A DNA stretch of 64,000 nt from the NCBI GenBank assembly GCA_934045075.1, contig OW203721.1:18644714-18708713 (forward strand), given 5' to 3'. The stretch comes from Yponomeuta sedellus. Lineage: Eukaryota > Arthropoda > Insecta > Lepidoptera > Yponomeutidae. Position 1 is the stretch's first letter. Each line of letters opens with the position of its first letter. The translations under genes were made by a program, and so were the position numbers. Shown here piece by piece: positions 36,101 through 47,767 of this stretch. The notes under the pieces were generated by a model. That model was not told where the DNA came from. It searched no databases and saw only the letters and a list, made by a program, of their open reading frames with translations.

Positions 36101-39100
36101 TTAATTGTCACCAAATTTCATGACTCTCGGTCGACGAGATGTTTTTGTGCATAAGCCACTTCTAAGCTACTTCTCAAAGACCTAGAAGTGTTAAAAATTG
36201 GAAGCAGCAAGATCTTCAGTAACAAGTAAAGAAAAAATCCCCGAAAACTGTAAGTGCACTCTTGCGTAGCTAGTACGAGCGGAAGCCAGTATCCATCAAC
36301 TTACCAGCACCAAACTCGTGTTCATAATAATCTTTCTGAAGCATACAGGTGTAATGCATACGTAACGCCGCACGTGCCATACTCACGTGGACTGTAACCT
36401 TGCGACGAGAGTCGCAAGTTTTGTGGCGCAAAAACAGCAAAAAACAATATGTATTATTATACTATTTTTATTTTTAATGCACTAACCCGTGCTAATGAAA
36501 AATTTAAAAACCTATTTAGAGGCTAAAAATTTCACCCATGCCGGGATTCGAACCCGCAACCTCTGGCTATCCGTGCTAGATTAGTATCCAGTATAATATG
36601 TAATATACTGGAAAATAACGACTTTAGACATTTGAACACCACCGCGCATGCAGAATGCGTTGCCCTAAGAAAGTAGGTCACCACAAGCCCCGCACGTGAA
36701 TCTTATCTACGAGCCAACCTCTTAGGCGGCAGGTGCAAATATCAATCGACCAACCTGTATACAGCTCCGAGCTCGTCCTCACAGTAATCATCAAGCGGTG
36801 CGTCGTAGTGCGGCCTGCAGTAGACTGCACCACCGCGCATGCCGAACACGTCGCCCTTGGAGAGTAGTGCACCGCACGCGGCGCACGTGAAGCACGTGAG
36901 GTGGAAAACCATGTCGCGCGCGCGCATCACCAGCTCATTGGCCGTGATGCCGTTACCGCAGCGCGCGCACCGCTTCACGCAGAACAGCCTGCAAGGGAGA
37001 GTCGCTTGAAAACCTCTGGCCACCGAATCCACGAGGAAAGACATAAAATTGGGTATCATTTAAAGTGTTTTCGGGGTTTGGTCAGTAATAAATGAGATAT
37101 ATGAACAGCTCGTTACCGCTATAGAATATGTTAATAAAAACGCCATCAATACAATAGTTGAAGAACTTATAACATAAGTTACGTATATTTTTGGGACTTT
37201 GAAGTGCCAATACCACTCGCTAATGGTAAGACATGAGTGTCTCATGTGTTCACACACCTCAGTATTTGAATTCGCTGACCTTGAAACTAGTGAGAACACA
37301 AGTTTTCTAAAAATTTTGTGTCACCTTCTTACAGTTACCGTTACCAATGAGAGGGACGAAAAGTATATAACACTTTGTGTAAAAGATGTCCAGTGCGAGG
37401 TTGACCTAATGCACTCAGTGTTTCTTGATATTTTGACATGGCCTCTCCAATGTGATTAAAACATTCATGTTTTTACTACCTCCCTATTCTCATTGCAAGT
37501 GTTCCAAAAGAACTAAACTTACTAATTTTCACTTACTTATACCCGAACCCTACTGTCACTGTAAACATTTTCCGGAATAACAAAGGTATATTAATGGGGG
37601 CTTCAATTTATCTATTGTAATCAGCTGACGTATCTTGACACCTGCACCCTGTAATAATATGACAAAGACGGGAGTGTACACTGTCGACAATTTGGCCATA
37701 TGTGTGCTTTGAAACATAGCCACCAATAATACTTCCTATACATTCGTGACTTAATAAATTATATCTGGGGAGGACGGGTCCCCTAATGCATAGTTGTACA
37801 GTAAAGTTGTAACGGTGCAAACCTCTTTTCACCATTTTTTATATTTATTTTTCTATCTATCATTTTCAAATATATTAATTATGTCACACATTTCGAAATT
37901 TCCCTCATTTTCATCATTACCACCTCCCACATCTATTAAATCTGACTATTTACCTGCTCTTATTAAATCCGTTTTTATCCAGTTTCCTGTTTTATTATAA
38001 AATATACAGTACAAATAAAGCAACAGTTGAAGTCGTTCCAGTTTTATTATTTACAAAAGTTTTACAACACGACAAAGTGATATTAAAGCAAAACAATTAT
38101 ATAGTTTTATTGTGAATGTTTGTAGTATACTTATAACATTTCAATGGTACAACAAAGTGAATCCGGAACCTCCCGTGATAACTTTTTTATATTACTTTAT
38201 ATCGGATAAAACAAACCATAGGTTGTTAGTAACATTACATTTAACATTAAAACTCAACATTTTAGTGAGATGGTGTGTCTGATGTCCTTCGCGCTAACTG
38301 ACTTTTTAATAATCACAGTCCTGGCCTTGAAAATGAATATTGGTTTTTAATGTTATTTTCAAGCTCAGACTGAAGGGGCCAAATTTAAAACCTCATGCGA
38401 TAATTGTATTGTATTAGTTTCTTTTGGGTAAAACAATTCTTGAGTTATAGTAAAATTACATTAGATATTATATTTAAATATGTTAGTGATATCGTGTATC
38501 CGACGTTCGCGCACCCTGACTTTTTAATCATCTCAGTCCTGACTTTGAAATTGTTTTTATTGTTATTTTCAAGGTCAGACTGAAGAGGTGAAATGCCACT
38601 ACCATTTGACTGACACTACAATGCAACTGATTAGACTACATACGAAATACGGTCCAAAGACCATTAAACTAACTGTAAATTTAGATACGATCACGATCAA
38701 AGATTGTTATTTCTTTAGTCTTGAGACAAATGAACGATATAGATTTATATGGCAACATCCGGGGTAAGTTTATCATTAGTCGGGAGAATAGAGCCCTTTG
38801 TATGGAAACAGGATATTAATGTAAGATAAGATAAGAATATTCTTTATTGTACACTGGAAAAACAACAAACACAAAGCAATTGCAAATATACATAGTACAA
38901 TTGGTGGCCTTATTGCTAAAAGCAATTTCTTCCAGACAACCTTACGATGGAAAGTTGCTGAAGGAAATTAGAAAGACGGGTAGCCAGTGCAAATTTGAAT
39001 ATTGATACATACTTATACTTAATAATAATACACTTACATACCGTTACTTATATAAACTTATAATTTATTATAACCCTACATAAGGTATAATCTTATAATA

Positions 39101-42100
39101 AAGTTCTACACAAGACAAGGAAAGTAATAACACCTATACACAATGTACGTATTTTTTTTATATACATAATCTAATATATAAAAAATCTCATGGCACACTG
39201 TTTGCTATCGAACTTATGCGAAACTGCTTCAATGATTTATACGACTTTTTTTGAGGAGGAACGGGTTGGAAAATAGGTCGTAGGTTAATTAATATTGTAA
39301 AACAACCTTTGTTTGGTCAGCTAGTATTTAAATGTTAATTGATTCCGCACTGCACACAGCACAGGACCCATCATGTTTACAAAGTTAGAAAATACTTAAA
39401 AAATAACAAATGCAACGCGTTATCCGGTGAAAAAAACCGTCTATCGAACGGGCACCGGACAGGCCTTCGTAGATGTAGAGCACTTGACGCTTAGACAGGT
39501 GGTGGGAACGCGAGAGTGGCACCGACGGGTGACAGCAGCGGTAATCGGCGCACCTGACACGTTGGAACTCGTCAAATACCATCAAGTGTGGTCTACCCTT
39601 TAGAAAATTTATTTTATTTATCAGCGGCACAAAACACCACGGCTGCAATATAAATACAAATGAAATGGAAATCTGGTGCAGCCCTAGCCAACTGTGTAGG
39701 TGGTTCAGCAGAGAGTACACACTGTTACACTGGTGTACACGGATGGGAGACAACATCACGGTATAAAGCGAGACTCACAACAGCTGTCTGGACGAGGTCG
39801 CCTTAAGCGGTAGGACCGTTAATTGCTTATTTACCATTAGGCACTTAGATATAGTAAACTACTCTCGATTGTCTTATCTTACTTTTCTGTCTGCTATTTG
39901 TAATAATGTCTCTTACTTTTCTGTCCGTCTCTTATCCGCAAGTAATGTCTATTTTAATCTACAGTCAGTACCAATCAAAATTTTTTTCATCTTATTTTGG
40001 CAATACACTCATTAGATACTACAGGAGACGTAGAATACTTAATAGGTATTGAAATATATAAACATCATACAACAATTACCACATGAAAATATAGCAACGC
40101 AACGTAACACTGTAAAATTGTGCTAACACTTTTACTTAAGCACGTAAAATAGATCCGGGGTAAAAGCCCACGAAATTTTAAACATAAGTAGTCATTATAG
40201 GCTTTCGGATATGGACCCCAAAAAGACGAGAAATTCGCAAAGCGTGACGTAGTTCAGAATTTTTGGTATGTTTTTGTTATTATAAGTATAGTTTTTAACG
40301 TACCTAACCGTTACTTATGGGTTTGTTAGGGTAGAGTGTGATGTCAAATTTGCAACTTCCAAAATTTGCAATTTGAATTCACAGTGACAGACATATATAA
40401 CATACTAAAAATGGAGAACTACATCACGCTTTGCGATTGAATATCCTTTATCCGACGGCTTATTAACTTTATACTAGTAAAAGCTTGAAACATTCGCTCT
40501 GCTGAGTATTAATAATTATGCTAAAAATATTCGCAAGGCGAGCTCCCTAAGACACGATACGAGTACAAACTACCTAACAGGCAGTTACGAGTAGGTAGGG
40601 TTAGGGACAAACAATTCATCTACTTACGGGCAAAGGCGGGACAAGGTCGTACAAAAAGCACAAAATGCATGAGAAACACAAAATGTAACTAAACATCGTT
40701 ACGGTTATCGTCTAATATGAAACCGGCCAATTTGCGGTATACTCGTAAGTGGAGGTGGTAGAACTGTATCGCTTCTACTCATTAGCCACACATATCTCGT
40801 TACATACTGTGAATTGCAGCTACGCTATATTCAATATACATTTCCGATTAACCCACAGATCAACAAGTAGACGGCCACGCCACAATTTGTCATACTAAAC
40901 TAAGCTGGCTGTCATGTAACGGCAGTCATTAAGCCATATCGAGGCCTTATAACTGGCTTGATAACTTCTGACACTAAGGCCCGCCATTGTCTCATAATCC
41001 TCCACCAACCCGGACTTCACCCCCGTGGTGTATTACGGCCTTACCTTCTTATGATGCTGTAAGACACCAGTGCCCCAGCCCTCATTGCTGGGGGCTGGGG
41101 CACTGGGGCACATACAAGGGTTGATATCGAAACTAAGAATTTTGTGAAACTCGAGTGAAACACCAGATCTCGAAAACAAAAACGGAACCTTTATAGGATA
41201 ATTTTCTTGTCCGTCCGTCCATTCATCTGTCTGTCAAGACCCTTTATCTCGGAAACGCGTGGAAGTATCTTGTTAAATTTGAAACCGTGTTCTCAGGTCT
41301 ACAGTCGTCATGACCCATGAAGTCGCGAAAAATTCAAACTTGTAAGTTAACGCAAAAAACGCAGAAAAACGTATATTCTTTGACCTAGAACTATTAGAAC
41401 TAGAAATTGGCATGTTATATCATCTGTACAAATGCAGAAGAAAATGTGAAAACATTTGTAATTAAATCATAAAAAAACTTGTCTTGAAAACTCAGGAAAA
41501 GCCCGGAAAAAACTGCGAGATTCGATTACTAAACTATCCTACTAATTTTATGAATGTGAAAGTTTGTGAAGATATTTGGGTGTTTGTTACTCAAACACAC
41601 TGAACGAAATTACTTACATGAAACTTATACATACATACAGATAGAAAAACATCTAAATTGAGACATAGGATACTTGATATGTCGTGATTCGTGGGATATT
41701 TTTTATTGTCACTCTGACCATTTTTAAGCAAAATCTAAGATATTTATTGCATTGCTTGTTAACAAGAATTGTATATGGACAGTTAGTTTATAATAATCAG
41801 TACCTACCTACATATGTCTGCATTTATGTACTCGACACGTATGTATGTATTTTGGTATGCATATTTGTAGATATGGTACCGGAAAAGCTTTGATATCGCT
41901 GAAAACTTGCAGTTGTTCCAAACATTTTAATGCCGCAGGTGAAAATGTTGGCATGGTACAGTCGACAGCACATCAACTTTTATACACTTGCACTCTACTT
42001 ACTGACTTTACGACTTTGCAACTAATGAAAAGGTGTGCTGACCACTGTACAGCTGATAAAATGGTTTTTATCGACGAGTGGAACCGACGTTGTTGCAGGT

Positions 42101-45100
42101 TTAGAATTAGAAAAAACTTGATGCAGTATATACAGATGATTTTTGTAATTGTATTATACAGGTGCGTTTGTTCAAACCTTACGCGAAAGTATTTACAATA
42201 TTTAAAAGAATGTGTAAATAGTATGCTTACTATGGCATTAAAACGACGGATTCGTTAGCGATCCTTTGACGGCAATTTCATTGTCTTAGCAATCGATATC
42301 AACCTTTGTCCCAACTGCTGGGGCCCGGGTCTCTTCCTGCCTCGTAGGAATGTGAGGCCATATCTCATCATGGAGCCAAGTCCGGGTTGGTGGTGGATTG
42401 TAAGACAGTGGCGGGTCTTACTGGCAGAAGTTATGGAGCCGCCCATAAGGCCTCTGACATGGCTTAACGACTGCCATTACATGAAAGCCCCGTGCTTCGC
42501 AAGGCACGCTAAGGCACCATGGAAGCATGGAAGCCCTCGGTCATAGCAACATTGCGCGCGCAAACGCACATGCGCGTTAGTCCGTCTAGCGACTGTGGCG
42601 TGAATAAAACCTTCATAATGCCACCACAGAACCTTCCATACCTTGGTATATGGGGATTTTGCTAATATTAATGAATAGGCTATGTGACACTGTGAAAATA
42701 AAGTATTAAATATATGTATATTTGTTCAATTATGAGTTAAAAAACCAGTAAAAGGCATTTTAACTAAAAAAAAAATTATATTACATCTTAAGATATGATA
42801 AGTTATCGCTCGTCATACATTTTGTACGAGAATGGTTCACACTGTGCTAAATCAGTATAATAATGTTATAGATGTCAAGATGTATTACATTATTATATTA
42901 CATCCCATAGTTAGAAGCCGGCTTAATTCCTGTGCGACGTCATATTTATCCAGAGTTCTTTGGGGGCTTATTTTGACAATTTATTTTTATATGCTTTTTA
43001 TCAGAAAAAATACATAAGATTAAATAATTATCACTATCTGAGCACTTCATAAATACCAACAAAAAAATTGAGTCGGTTCGGAATAGAAATAGCCGATTAA
43101 TAATCTGAGGGAGTTTGTAACCCTTTGTATGAAGTGTCAATATTAGAGTTTGCGTTGTACAAATCAATATATAAAAAATATCCCTATTTTCCTTGGTCAC
43201 GTCATCCTGCGTGAACCGTTGAATCATTTTCCGCTAAATCTTTCTGTTGTTGTGTTTGTCATAATTGTTACGAGCAGGACAAGATGCTTATTAAAAAAAC
43301 TAGTTAGCTTTTAACCATAGGAAGATACACAAACCGTGCTAAGCCGTTTCTTGCATCGAGTTAAAAATCTGTTCCAAAGGGAGGAAATCTATTCCATAGG
43401 TCCTACACCGTGGTACCTGGCTAAGTGACCAAGCTGAGACTTACCGACGTGCGGGCGCTCACCTATAGTAGTCCTCCTTGCAGTAGATATTGCCATCGCG
43501 GGAGAAGCAAGTGAGCTCGGAGTCCAGCGGCAACCGACACTCGCAGCAGCGCAGGCAGGCGCCGTGCCACTGCCGGTCCACCGCCAGCAGGTAGTACCTG
43601 CCACAACGGAGAAACATACATAGCATTAGATAGATTGATAGATAACACTTTATTGCTCAACCAGAAAAAAGAATACAACCATGATTTATTAAATCTAAGT
43701 AATGTTATACAATTGGCGGTCTTATCGCTAAGAGCGATCTTTTTCAGACAATCTTTGCATGGATTGCATGAAGAATATAGTCGGTAGGTACATATATTAT
43801 ATAGGTACATGTAGATAAAAAATTAAATGGAAATATTATTATATTGGTACCAAGTAGCAAAAGAGTGCGAGAATTTAATTACTTACAATATAAAGTACAT
43901 ATATTTAAATAAATATATACATAGATACCTAAAAAATAAATACTTATACAATTAAATACATATAAGCAACATTACCTAATAATAACGGTTTGCTAGCATG
44001 ATGCCTACCTACTATCGCACTTTTTTACTTTTACTAAGCGACTTCAAAAATTTCAAAAGATTCCTAATTAGTCAAGTATGTTTTTTTTTTTCATTTCCAT
44101 ATAATCGGTAGAACAATGACAATTTTTAACGATCTTCATACATTAGGTCGCACCCAAATCCACTTATTATGACACAATTATTTTGTAGTCTACTAACAAA
44201 TGCATTCCGATGAAATAAGCCGTGCATCTTAACTTGTGGATTGACGTTACTATTGCTGAGTCGACAATGAAATAACGTCAAGTAACTGTTATTGTCGTGC
44301 TAATAACAACTATTTGTGTTATAGACTATATCTATCAAATTTAAACGTTTTAGGACACACAACGTGTGACTCTCGCCATCGTACTACCTATGCTGGGCCG
44401 TGTTTCATAAAACTCCAATTCATCAAAATTTATTATGAGTAAGATATACAATGCCGAATATTCCTAATTGTCAATCTGTGGGTTGATCACTTCAACTTCG
44501 CAATGTACATCAAATTGTCATAGAAAATCATTAACAATATTAGTCTATGAAATAATGCCCAGACCTCGCGAACCTTTATAATGTCTGTCGGCCTCTCTCT
44601 ATGGGTACGTATTTATCATTTTCCCTTTTTATACAACTGTCTATCCTACTGAGAGGTAGCCTGACTAAGCTATTCTTTATTCAAAAGAAATAAATGCAGT
44701 CCTATTACAACTGCATATAAAATTTTGAATTCTATTAAATTTAATACAGGTTAGCGTTTTCAACTTTCTTTTAACATTTCGTTACGCTAAACCATTGATC
44801 CTTTTCGAATATATAATGAAAAATGTTCCGATATACGCGAAGAGAATACGATAGAAATCTACTCTGCCGCAATCCAGCAAAAATAAATTATCCGTGTCAT
44901 TAAACATATTTCTAGTAGTTTTCTTTCATAGCCCTCATCTAGCTCACCCGTTTTTTAATATGTGAGACACTCCAAGAGTATTGCAAAGAGAAAATAATGT
45001 GTGTTTACGAGTATAATATGTAAATATTATTTTATTAAGTGAAATGGAATGAAATTGAAATGAAATGAAATTTATTGGGCAGAAGAAGAAACCTTTCACA

Positions 45101-46523
45101 TTGCTTTACACTGTTTGTTAAACTTAAAATATTTATGGAGATGTGATGTGATGATTGAGGTTTCAGATTTAAAGTTACGTCTTTTTAAAGTACTTTTTGA
45201 AACACGTTTTTCAGTCGTCAGCAGACACCTCTTTTACTGCCTGCTCTAACGCCGATAGCGAATGTTTCACCGGCTTAAGTTGTATCCGTTTGAGTAGGAC
45301 TTTTGTTTACGGGGATAAAAAAAGTTACACGTTGCTAGTTCAGGGCTGTTAAGTGAGTGGCCCAGCATTGGTAGCACGAAGACGTGAGTCACGTGCTTTG
45401 TCGAGCTAAAATGTCAGAATTTGATAATTGACTTACTGGAAAGTTCGCACGTGCTCGCGCTCGTGGCCTAGTCGAACCGAGTGATTGGATTCAATCACTT
45501 GAGTTAAGCAACAACAGGCGCGGTCAGATGCAGGATGAGTGACCGTCCCATAACTACGCAAGGCACGCTAAGCCGTTGATGCCGGCTGTCATGTAATGGC
45601 AGTCGTTAAGTCATGTCAGAGACCTTATGGGCGGCTTGATAAGTTCTGACAGTAAGGCTGGCTACTGTCTTACAATCCTCCACTAACCCGGACTTGGCCA
45701 CCGTGGAGTATGGCCTAACCGCCATTAGTCAACCGCGCTTATATTCTTTGTAGCAACGATACACGTTTGCCGTGGCAGGGTCTCCGTGCGTGAATGTCGT
45801 TTGTAGTCTCTCATACGATTCGTTCAGATTCAGGTGACACAGTTGAAATCGTGAGCGCGAACAGTTCTTGAGACTGATCCATTTTTCAATGAGATACGAT
45901 AATTTAAATTAGCCCGCAAAAAATGTGGAGGGACATTTTGAAATTAAACATGCCTATTTTTTTTTATAAGTAATCATTTTTTCAAAATAGATTATAACTT
46001 GCCAGTCTTCGCTTATACATAAAACCTTTTTTTCACAAAACCTTCTCAAGGGCTTAGTACCTACAAGGCTTGAAAATAATAAGGTTTATCGAACTGACGA
46101 GATATTTAGCTTCACTGGCTAAAATTTTTTTAATTGGCTGAAAGGAGATTATGTTGTATAAAATCCGATTAGAGTAGTGCTCAAAAATTGTGCTTTTTTA
46201 GTGTACGAGTATTAGTAGAAAAACTAATCAACTTTTTAGGGGTTTCGTGATAACAGGATGCGGAAAATAGTCCTTTATACTAAGCATTTAAGATCGAAAA
46301 CGGCTTACCGGTCCTGTATGCGGCCGCCGCACCCCGCGCATTCGTCTGGGGGTGCCGGGGAGCCCTCCAAACTTTCCCGCTCCTTCAGCATGGTTTCGCG
46401 GTCCGTCCTGCCTTCCAACTTGATCTCTCTATCTCAAATAACAAGATCCAAATTCATTTCCGGTGTCTGCTGTTCCTTTTTTGACATTTCCATGGCTCTG
46501 GTGACGAGAAGCCTCACTTCGTC
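20932..46523 (-). CDS. ap: Apterous, LIM-homeodomain transcription factor, N-terminus incomplete
   Basis: Apterous (Lhx2/Lhx9 class) is a nuclear selector factor for dorsal wing identity and neuron fate; its LIM domains bind the Chip/LDB cofactor. Exons on the minus strand: 46523-46309, 43597-43463, 36988-36755, 34147-33999, 22037-21802, 21168-20932; all phases match. LIM1 (CAGCGGRIQDRYYLLAVDRQ on) and LIM2 (CARCGNGITANELVMRARD on) keep every zinc ligand. A linker follows with GRPRKRK and SSSMESLAYDSSVASPGS. The homeodomain (KRMRTSFKHHQLRTMKSYF to VWFQNARAKWRR) carries Gln50/Asn51, and its intron falls after residue 46. The protein ends MTFSELY. Insects have apA and apB paralogues; I do not choose between them. 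The start is not fixed: the most 5' exon has an in-frame TGA, and the first in-frame ATG after it is at 46391 (reading leftward). Confidence 0.93.
21802..22037 (-). CDS. ap: Apterous exon: homeodomain residues 1-46
   Basis: Encodes ILHRGDLSSSMESLAYDSS and then the homeodomain from TKRMRTSFKHHQLRTMKSYF to KTGLSKRVLQ. It ends in phase 0 inside the homeobox, the usual intron site of this class. Acceptor GCCTTCCAG, donor GTTTGT. Confidence 0.95.
23410..23682 (+). repeat. Dispersed repeat with (GAA)n tail
   Basis: Plus-strand copy of the 1786-1985 repeat, with extra 5' sequence (GTCGTGAAAGGCGACTAACT). A third tail-only copy is at 27388-27440. Lies in an apterous intron. Confidence 0.7.
30910..31128 (+). 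pseudogene. THAP-type zinc-finger exon with an in-frame stop
   Basis: 73 codons from an ATG to a good donor (GTAAGT). It reads YHYCIVRECKNM ... IRKNWLKLAKRDRD ... VYLCEDHFD, the C-x4-C, W and C-x2-H-F pattern of THAP DNA-binding domains. A TGA at 31012-31014 replaces the usual Phe/Tyr-type residue before the RVP motif. No downstream exon was recognised. THAP exons occur in P-element-like transposases and domesticated genes; the source here is unknown. It lies in an apterous intron, antisense to it. Confidence 0.6.
32195..32300 (+). mobile_element. RTE-type LINE 3' tail
   Basis: Reverse complement of the 15660-15750 segment (GCCATCTGTCAGGATCG ... CCTCTGGGATACAGGCGTG). Confidence 0.7.
32427..32522. 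mobile_element. Short MITE of about 95 bp
   Basis: Left TTAAAACACTCCTCAGAGGC, right reads GCCTGTAAGGACTGTTTTAG, near-complementary ends about 27 bases long. A related end (AACACTCCTCAGAGGCAGTT) is at 25078-25101. Confidence 0.55.
33063..33660. promoter_or_regulatory. CpG-rich intronic block with repeated forkhead-like motifs
   Basis: A 57-bp tandem pair (33065 and 33122) carries GTAAACAAACTG in each unit and a third TGTAAAC follows. About 450 bases of sharply raised G+C and CpG then follow, with TATAAAG at 33314 on the plus strand. It lies in the apterous intron just 3' of the linker exon. It could be an enhancer, an alternative promoter or a non-coding RNA start; the sequence alone does not say. 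Confidence 0.35.
33999..34147 (-). CDS. ap: Apterous exon: linker with basic GRPRKRK motif
   Basis: Encodes CQEMHSERESPSHFYPSPGQ followed by KGRPRKRKLAQ, the basic linker typical of apterous/Lhx2. The acceptor TTTTGACAG at 34148 is chosen over the CAG six bases on because only it keeps frame with LIM2. Donor GTGAGT, phase 1. Confidence 0.85.
35022..35215. repeat. Two partial tRNA/TIR copies head to head
   Basis: A minus-oriented fragment (to about 35109) meets a plus-oriented one. The junction forms a perfect 58-base palindrome at 35081-35138 centred on GAGCTC. Confidence 0.75.
36462..36580 (-). repeat. Partial copy of the tRNA-containing TIR element
   Basis: Terminal repeat plus B-box half of the tRNA-like core, ending at GTGCTAGA. 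It lies about 50 bases from the LIM2 relic. Confidence 0.7.
36635..36703 (-). pseudogene. Relic duplicate of part of the apterous LIM2 exon
   Basis: About 69 bases match the middle of the LIM2 exon, in the same order and strand, about 185 bases away in the downstream intron. Read in the LIM frame it gives FTCGACGDLLS, a TAG stop where LIM2 has Lys, then CMRGGV. Similarity stops at both ends and no splice sites are kept. Confidence 0.75.
36755..36988 (-). CDS. ap: Apterous exon: complete LIM2
   Basis: One carried base, 77 codons, two bases out. CARC, HLTC, FTC, AAC and CRPH give a full LIM2 zinc set, followed by an acidic tail (DDYCEDELGAVYR). Acceptor CCTTGCAG, donor GTTGGT. A damaged copy of its middle part lies at 36635-36703. 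Confidence 0.93.
38225..38605. repeat. Divergent tandem duplication, period about 218
   Basis: Two units share CTGACTTTTTAAT, TCTCAGTCCTG-like and TGTTATTTTCAAG blocks in the same order. No coding potential seen. Confidence 0.6.
38826..38945 (-). repeat. LINE 3' tail
   Basis: Plus strand reads AGAATATTCTTTATTGTACAC, then GCCTTATTGCTAAAAGC and a TCCAGACAACCTT end. It is the reverse of the tail described at 10185. Confidence 0.65.
40235..40436. mobile_element. 202-bp MITE
   Basis: Terminal inverted repeats of about 35 bases, starting TCGCAAAGCGTGACGTAGTT on the left and ending AACTACATCACGCTTTGCGA on the right. Apterous intron. Confidence 0.7.
40904..41131 (+). mobile_element. 5'-truncated 5S-type SINE
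   Basis: Body and tail only, from GGCTGTCATGTAACGGCAG to GGTTGATATCGAA. Inside, CAGTGCCCCAGCCC and its reverse complement form a 14-bp hairpin at 41070-41106. Confidence 0.75.
42291..42518 (-). mobile_element. 5'-truncated 5S-type SINE
   Basis: Minus-strand body and tail (starts on the plus strand as AATCGATATCAACC, ends near AAGGCACGCTAAGG). Confidence 0.75.
43463..43597 (-). CDS. ap: Apterous exon: second half of LIM1
   Basis: Encodes YYLLAVDRQWHGACLRCCEC and CFSRDGNIYCKEDYYR with the remaining LIM1 zinc ligands (His, three Cys, Cys and Asp). Acceptor GTGGCAG, donor GTGAGC. It is far richer in G+C than its flanks. Confidence 0.93.
   Translation of the reverse strand, partial: VLPAGGGPAVARRLPALLRVSVAAGLRAHLLLPRWQYLLQGGLL
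43625..43775 (-). repeat. LINE 3' tail next to the apterous LIM1 exon
   Basis: Reads ATTGGCGGTCTTATCGC, TAAGAGCGATC and CAGACAATCTT on the plus strand. It starts only about 25 bases from the exon acceptor. Confidence 0.65.
45457..45720 (+). mobile_element. SINE with 5S rRNA-like head, copy 1
   Basis: Same head (GTTAAGCAACAACAGGCGCG) and body (TGTCATGTAATGGCAGTCG, CCGGACTTGGCC). The tail after 45720 is missing. Confidence 0.75.
46309..46523 (-). CDS. ap: Apterous exon: N-terminus and first half of LIM1, in-frame TGA
   Basis: The end, DECAGCGGRIQDR, starts LIM1 and is secure, with donor GTAAGC at 46308. Read from the acceptor TTTCGCAG at 46524 there are 29 sense codons (DEVRLLVTRAMEMSKKEQ ...), then TGA at 46434-46436, then 41 open codons to the donor including ATG at 46389-46391. 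The stop may be a C-to-T change of CGA, an assembly error, or lie in an intron if an acceptor such as TTATTTGAG is used instead. Confidence 0.7.
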
Positions 46524-47287
46524 CTGCGAAATTTCAGAATATAATTTATTATTTCATCCATTCAGTTAGAAGTACAACTATTTAAATGGCATTTGGTAAA
46601 TAAGGTTAAGAGAAGTAATATTGTTTAAGTTAACTAGTATATACAATAATATATCTACTGAAATTTGTATAGTAGCTGCCGAATTTCCCCAAAGAAAACT
46701 TTTAAAGTCTAAGAAAAACATTAATGAGATTCCATGAACGGAAAATAGTGTACTAGACTATTCTTGCAACTATGGTTACAACATGGTCTATTATACGATT
46801 TTTCGTTTGTTTTTTTAAATAATGTCTCTAAGTTCACTTTATGTTACTTTATAGATACACATATTTTATAAGAACGAACGGTAAAGACGTTTTAATTTTT
46901 TTTCTTATCGCGACTGGAGCAATATTTTCTTTTGTTCTGAGAATAAGGTTACGGAGTGTCTTGTACATCCTTATGATTATATCCTTTTTTGTTATTTAAA
47001 TATGTGCTAATGTGTGGAATGAGGAACTTTTTAAAAGCCCTATTACTCTAGTGATTTGAAATGCGCGAATGCGCAAGCGCAGCGCAAGGAGCTCGCCGCC
47101 GCCGTTATCACCGTCTACGCCATTTTGTTCAATCTCATTCGACAGTGCTCCCCAATAATATAACTTTCAAATTGCTCGCAAATCGCTAGTGTGATACGGC
47201 TGTTCATTTAACTCTACACTTAAAGGTCTGAAAAGTAAGTTTGGTCGGAAATTAGTTTAATAATGTTGTCGTGTTTTCCTACACAAC

Positions 47288-47635
47288 TTATCATCATCAT
47301 CATCTACGCATTATGTCCCCACCGAGGGGCATGGGTCTCTTTCGTTTAGAAGATATACTCCACCACCACGTGGTACGTGGCCATACTCCATCACGGGGGC
47401 CAAGTCCGTATTGGTGGAGGCTTGCAAGACTGGTGGCTGGTCTTACTGTCAGTCTATCGACGGCAGCCTGCACCAATTGCTTAACGTGCCTTGCGCATCA
47501 TGAAACCGCTCGCAAAAATGCCAATACCATTAGTCATAGACGGTCACCCATCTATGCACTGAACGCGCTGTTGGTTAGCCTTCGTGATCGTTTAATACCA
47601 CTCAGGCAGCCAGGGCTACGAGCGATCCACACAAT
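47288..47635 (-). mobile_element. SINE with 5S-like head, divergent copy with (GAT)n tail
   Basis: Read on the minus strand it has GATGGGTGACCG, the shared body, and ends in ATGATGATGATGATA. The GAT-repeat tail suggests it uses the machinery of an RTE-like LINE (inference). Confidence 0.7.
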
Positions 47636-47653
47636 TTATATATTTATTATATA

Positions 47654-47731
47654 TGACGGCCTCGGTGGCGTAGCGGTATCGTACGCTGACTGTAAAACCG
47701 AAGGTCTCGGGTTCGATCCCCGGCCGGGCCA
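47654..47731 (+). repeat. tRNA-like sequence, probably a SINE head
   Basis: GGCCTCGGTGGCGTAGCGG ... GGGTTCGATCCCCGGCC has A and B boxes and a partly paired acceptor stem, but the anticodon stem is mispaired. Confidence 0.5.
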
Positions 47732-47767
47732 AACTAGGAAACGATTAGTTTATTTTTAAATAAACTA

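Larger units (their letters stand above)
34148..43462. other. Apterous introns between linker, LIM2 and LIM1 exons
   Basis: Two introns (34148-36754, 36989-43462) with tRNA/TIR fragments, the LIM2 relic, a tandem duplication, LINE tails, a MITE and two 5S-type SINE fragments. Minus-strand frames at 39385-39759 and plus-strand frames at 41684-42258 show no recognisable domain. Confidence 0.5.
43598..46308. other. Apterous intron within LIM1
   Basis: 2.7 kb splitting the LIM1 coding sequence; one LINE tail and one 5S-type SINE, otherwise AT-rich. Confidence 0.6.

Noticed and set aside
39385..39759. 124-codon minus-strand open frame
   Set aside because: No ATG context, splice sites, domain or codon pattern that I recognise; likely chance.
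47654..47731. Possible functional tRNA gene
   Set aside because: The boxes are good, but the acceptor and anticodon stems have mismatches. SINE-like.
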